In this document: piece by piece, positions 62,791 to 64,000 of the stretch
Numbering within the stretch: position 1 is the first letter of the stretch
How the letters are laid out: each line of letters begins with the position of its first letter
Assembly: GCA_905221605.1 (NCBI GenBank)
Contig: CAJNDS010002452.1
Span: 291,501 to 355,500, forward strand
Source: Symbiodinium natans
Lineage: Eukaryota; Sar; Dinophyceae; Suessiales; Symbiodiniaceae
Direction: 5' to 3'
Length of the DNA: 64,000 bases
Notes under the pieces: model-generated
The model's database searches: none
Seen by the model: the letters and a program-made list of their open reading frames with translations, nothing else
Told to the model about the DNA's origin: nothing
Position numbers and translations under genes: made by a program

Positions 62791-63192
62791 TAGCTGGTCC
62801 TATAACCCTGCAGCCCTACAACCCTACAACATATCCTACACACCCCCAACACGCTCCTCCCTAAACCCGAAACCCTACACCCTATCAACCCTAAACCCTG
62901 AACCCTACACCCTACAAACCCAAAACCCTAAAAACCCTACACCCTACAAACCCAAAACCCTAAAAACCCTACACCCTACAAACCCTAAACCCTAAAATCC
63001 CCTACACCCTACAAGCCCAAAACCCTACATACCCTACACCCTACAAACCCTAAACCCTACATACCCTACACCCTACAAACCCTAAACCCTACATACCCTA
63101 CACCCTACTACACCCTAAACCCTAAACCCTAAACCCTAAACCCTATAAGCCCTAAACCCTAAACCCTAAACCCTAAACCCTATAAGCCCTAA
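62790..63192. repeat. CCCTACA/CCCTAAA higher-order array
   Basis: Mixed CCCTACA, CCCTAAA and ACAAACCC units. A compound unit of roughly 32 bp (CCCTACATACCCTACACCCT, then ACAAACCCTAAA) repeats several times between 62930 and 63110, then pure CCCTAAA follows. Higher-order structure is not seen elsewhere in the window. Confidence 0.9.
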
Positions 63193-63218
63193 CTCTCCCA
63201 GGCGCACAAAAACGCGGA

Positions 63219-63289
63219 GTCAGGTCCCCGGCGCAGCTTCGGGAGATGCCTCGTGGATCTCGTAGAAGCCCTCAGGATGCCAGGGCTTT
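63219..63289 (-). CDS. Terminal exon of an unidentified gene
   Basis: The minus frame reads KPWHPEGFYEIHEASPEAAP and stops at TGA. The island is bounded by facing telomere-like tracts. The acceptor is CGAAAAG or CCTGAG. Confidence 0.45.
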
Positions 63290-63488
63290 TCGGGTTTTTC
63301 GGGTTTATAGGGTTTAGGGTTTATAGGGTTTAGGGTTTAGGGTTTAGGGTTTAGGGTTTAGGGTTTAGGGTTTAGGGTTTAGGGTTTAGGGTTTAGGGTT
63401 TAGGGTTTAGGGTTTAGGGTTTAGGGTTTAGGGTTTAGGGTTTAGGGTTTAGGGTTTAGGGTTTAGGGTTTAGGGTTTAGGGTTTAGG
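63288..63488. repeat. Telomere-like TTTAGGG tract
   Basis: About 26 TTTAGGG units, almost perfect. With the facing CCCTAAA array it encloses the 63219-63289 exon. Confidence 0.97.
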
Positions 63489-63545
63489 GAGATTCGGGTG
63501 TGTGGAGTCTGGGGCTTAGAAAGGGCCTGCCGAGGTTCAAGGCAT

Positions 63546-63675
63546 TCAGGCTTTCTGACTTCTCGCGTTGCGCATTTGGGCTTGGACTTCTTTTTGTTGC
63601 TTTTGCGGTTGCTGAAGGGAGCCATTCCGGCTGCGAGTTGGTTGTGCGTTTGCCCCCAAGACCTCCTCCTGGGCT
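63546..63675 (-). CDS. Terminal exon, Gln-rich
   Basis: After GGTTAGCAG the frame reads AQEEVLGANAQPTRSRNGSL, then a Gln/Lys-rich segment, and stops at TGA. A plus frame (63500-63682) with a hydrophobic stretch overlaps it; the acceptor favours the minus strand. Confidence 0.4.
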
Positions 63676-63703
63676 CTGCTAACCAGAAGATTGAAAGACC
63701 TGC

Positions 63704-63793
63704 TGGGGGTTTCCGAAATTACAGAAAGGGGACCTTGTTGGGGTCCTTGTTGCAAGGGAATCCTATTATTTGGGTTCCATATTAGGGTAAAAT
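63704..63793. mobile_element. Inverted-repeat element, GGGTTTCCGAAAAT family
   Basis: GGGGGTTTCCGAAATTACAG, AAGGGAATCCTATTATTTGG and TATTAGGGTAAAATCCC. It lies directly upstream, in transcript sense, of the 63675 acceptor. Confidence 0.7.
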
Positions 63794-64000
63794 CCCTGCT
63801 GGCCTTTGAGACAGATTGACGCTAGACGCTGAGGCCGCCCTGACCCTGTTTAGACGACGAAGCCCCAAATAGTTCCAAGTCAAAGCGTCCTTCAAAGAGG
63901 CCGAAATGAGGTTTAGAGCAGCCAGCAAAAGGGGCCTTGCAAGCCGTTGCCGGACCCAAAGCCAAAAACCCTGGACACTATACTCCCCTTAGAACCTTAA

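Overview
The window looks like nuclear DNA of a core dinoflagellate (Symbiodiniaceae/Suessiales/Prorocentrales type; species not determinable). Reasons: TTTAGGG-type heptamers are scattered as tens of tracts through the whole window; coding sequence is cut into very short exons (about 20-120 nt); introns mix GT-AG with GC-AG and probable GA-AG donors; one ankyrin-repeat protein has the ubiquitin-like N-terminus common in dinoflagellates; and short terminal-inverted-repeat elements occupy introns. No rRNA, tRNA gene, CRISPR array or bacterial operon was seen. All exon calls are read by eye from reading frame plus splice signals, without transcripts.

Layout. 0-1.6 kb: minus-strand multi-pass transporter (MFS-like). 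2-4.2 kb: telomere-like tract, G-rich minisatellite, TTTAAAGGG variant. 3.6-5.3 kb: minus exons of the second sterol-sensing-like half of an RND/Patched-type membrane protein. 6.0-7.5 kb: complete ankyrin-repeat gene whose first intron is itself a short inverted-repeat element. 8-16.5 kb: many minus exons of unidentified genes, several membrane-like. 16.9-17.2 kb: small secreted Cys-rich protein. 17.4-19.6 kb: the best plus-strand multi-exon gene. 20-23.9 kb: minus exons. 24.3-25.8 kb: NYN/PIN-like nuclease. 26.6-32 kb: minus exons, with an intact 615-bp DNA transposon at 30.7-31.35 kb. 33.6-38.1 kb: N-terminal half of an RND/Patched-type gene. 35.3-35.8 kb: 171-bp tandem repeat. 40.0-45.0 kb: a zinc-dependent nucleoside/tRNA-type deaminase split into about nine exons. 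45.5-50.2 kb: further minus exons. 50.8-51.8 kb: seven-helix protein resembling microbial rhodopsin without the retinal lysine. 52-60 kb: minus exons with short plus-strand genes between them. 60.9-61.9 kb: DUF3445/heme-dependent oxidative demethylase-like gene. 62.8-63.5 kb: telomere-like higher-order repeats.

The most notable feature is architecture. Introns are largely made of telomere-like heptamer tracts and at least five families of 95-130 bp inverted-repeat elements. One family ends exactly at splice sites (introners). Two others carry target-site duplications or recognisable terminal inverted repeats. Most genes lie on the minus strand, in line with the unidirectional gene arrangement known in dinoflagellates.
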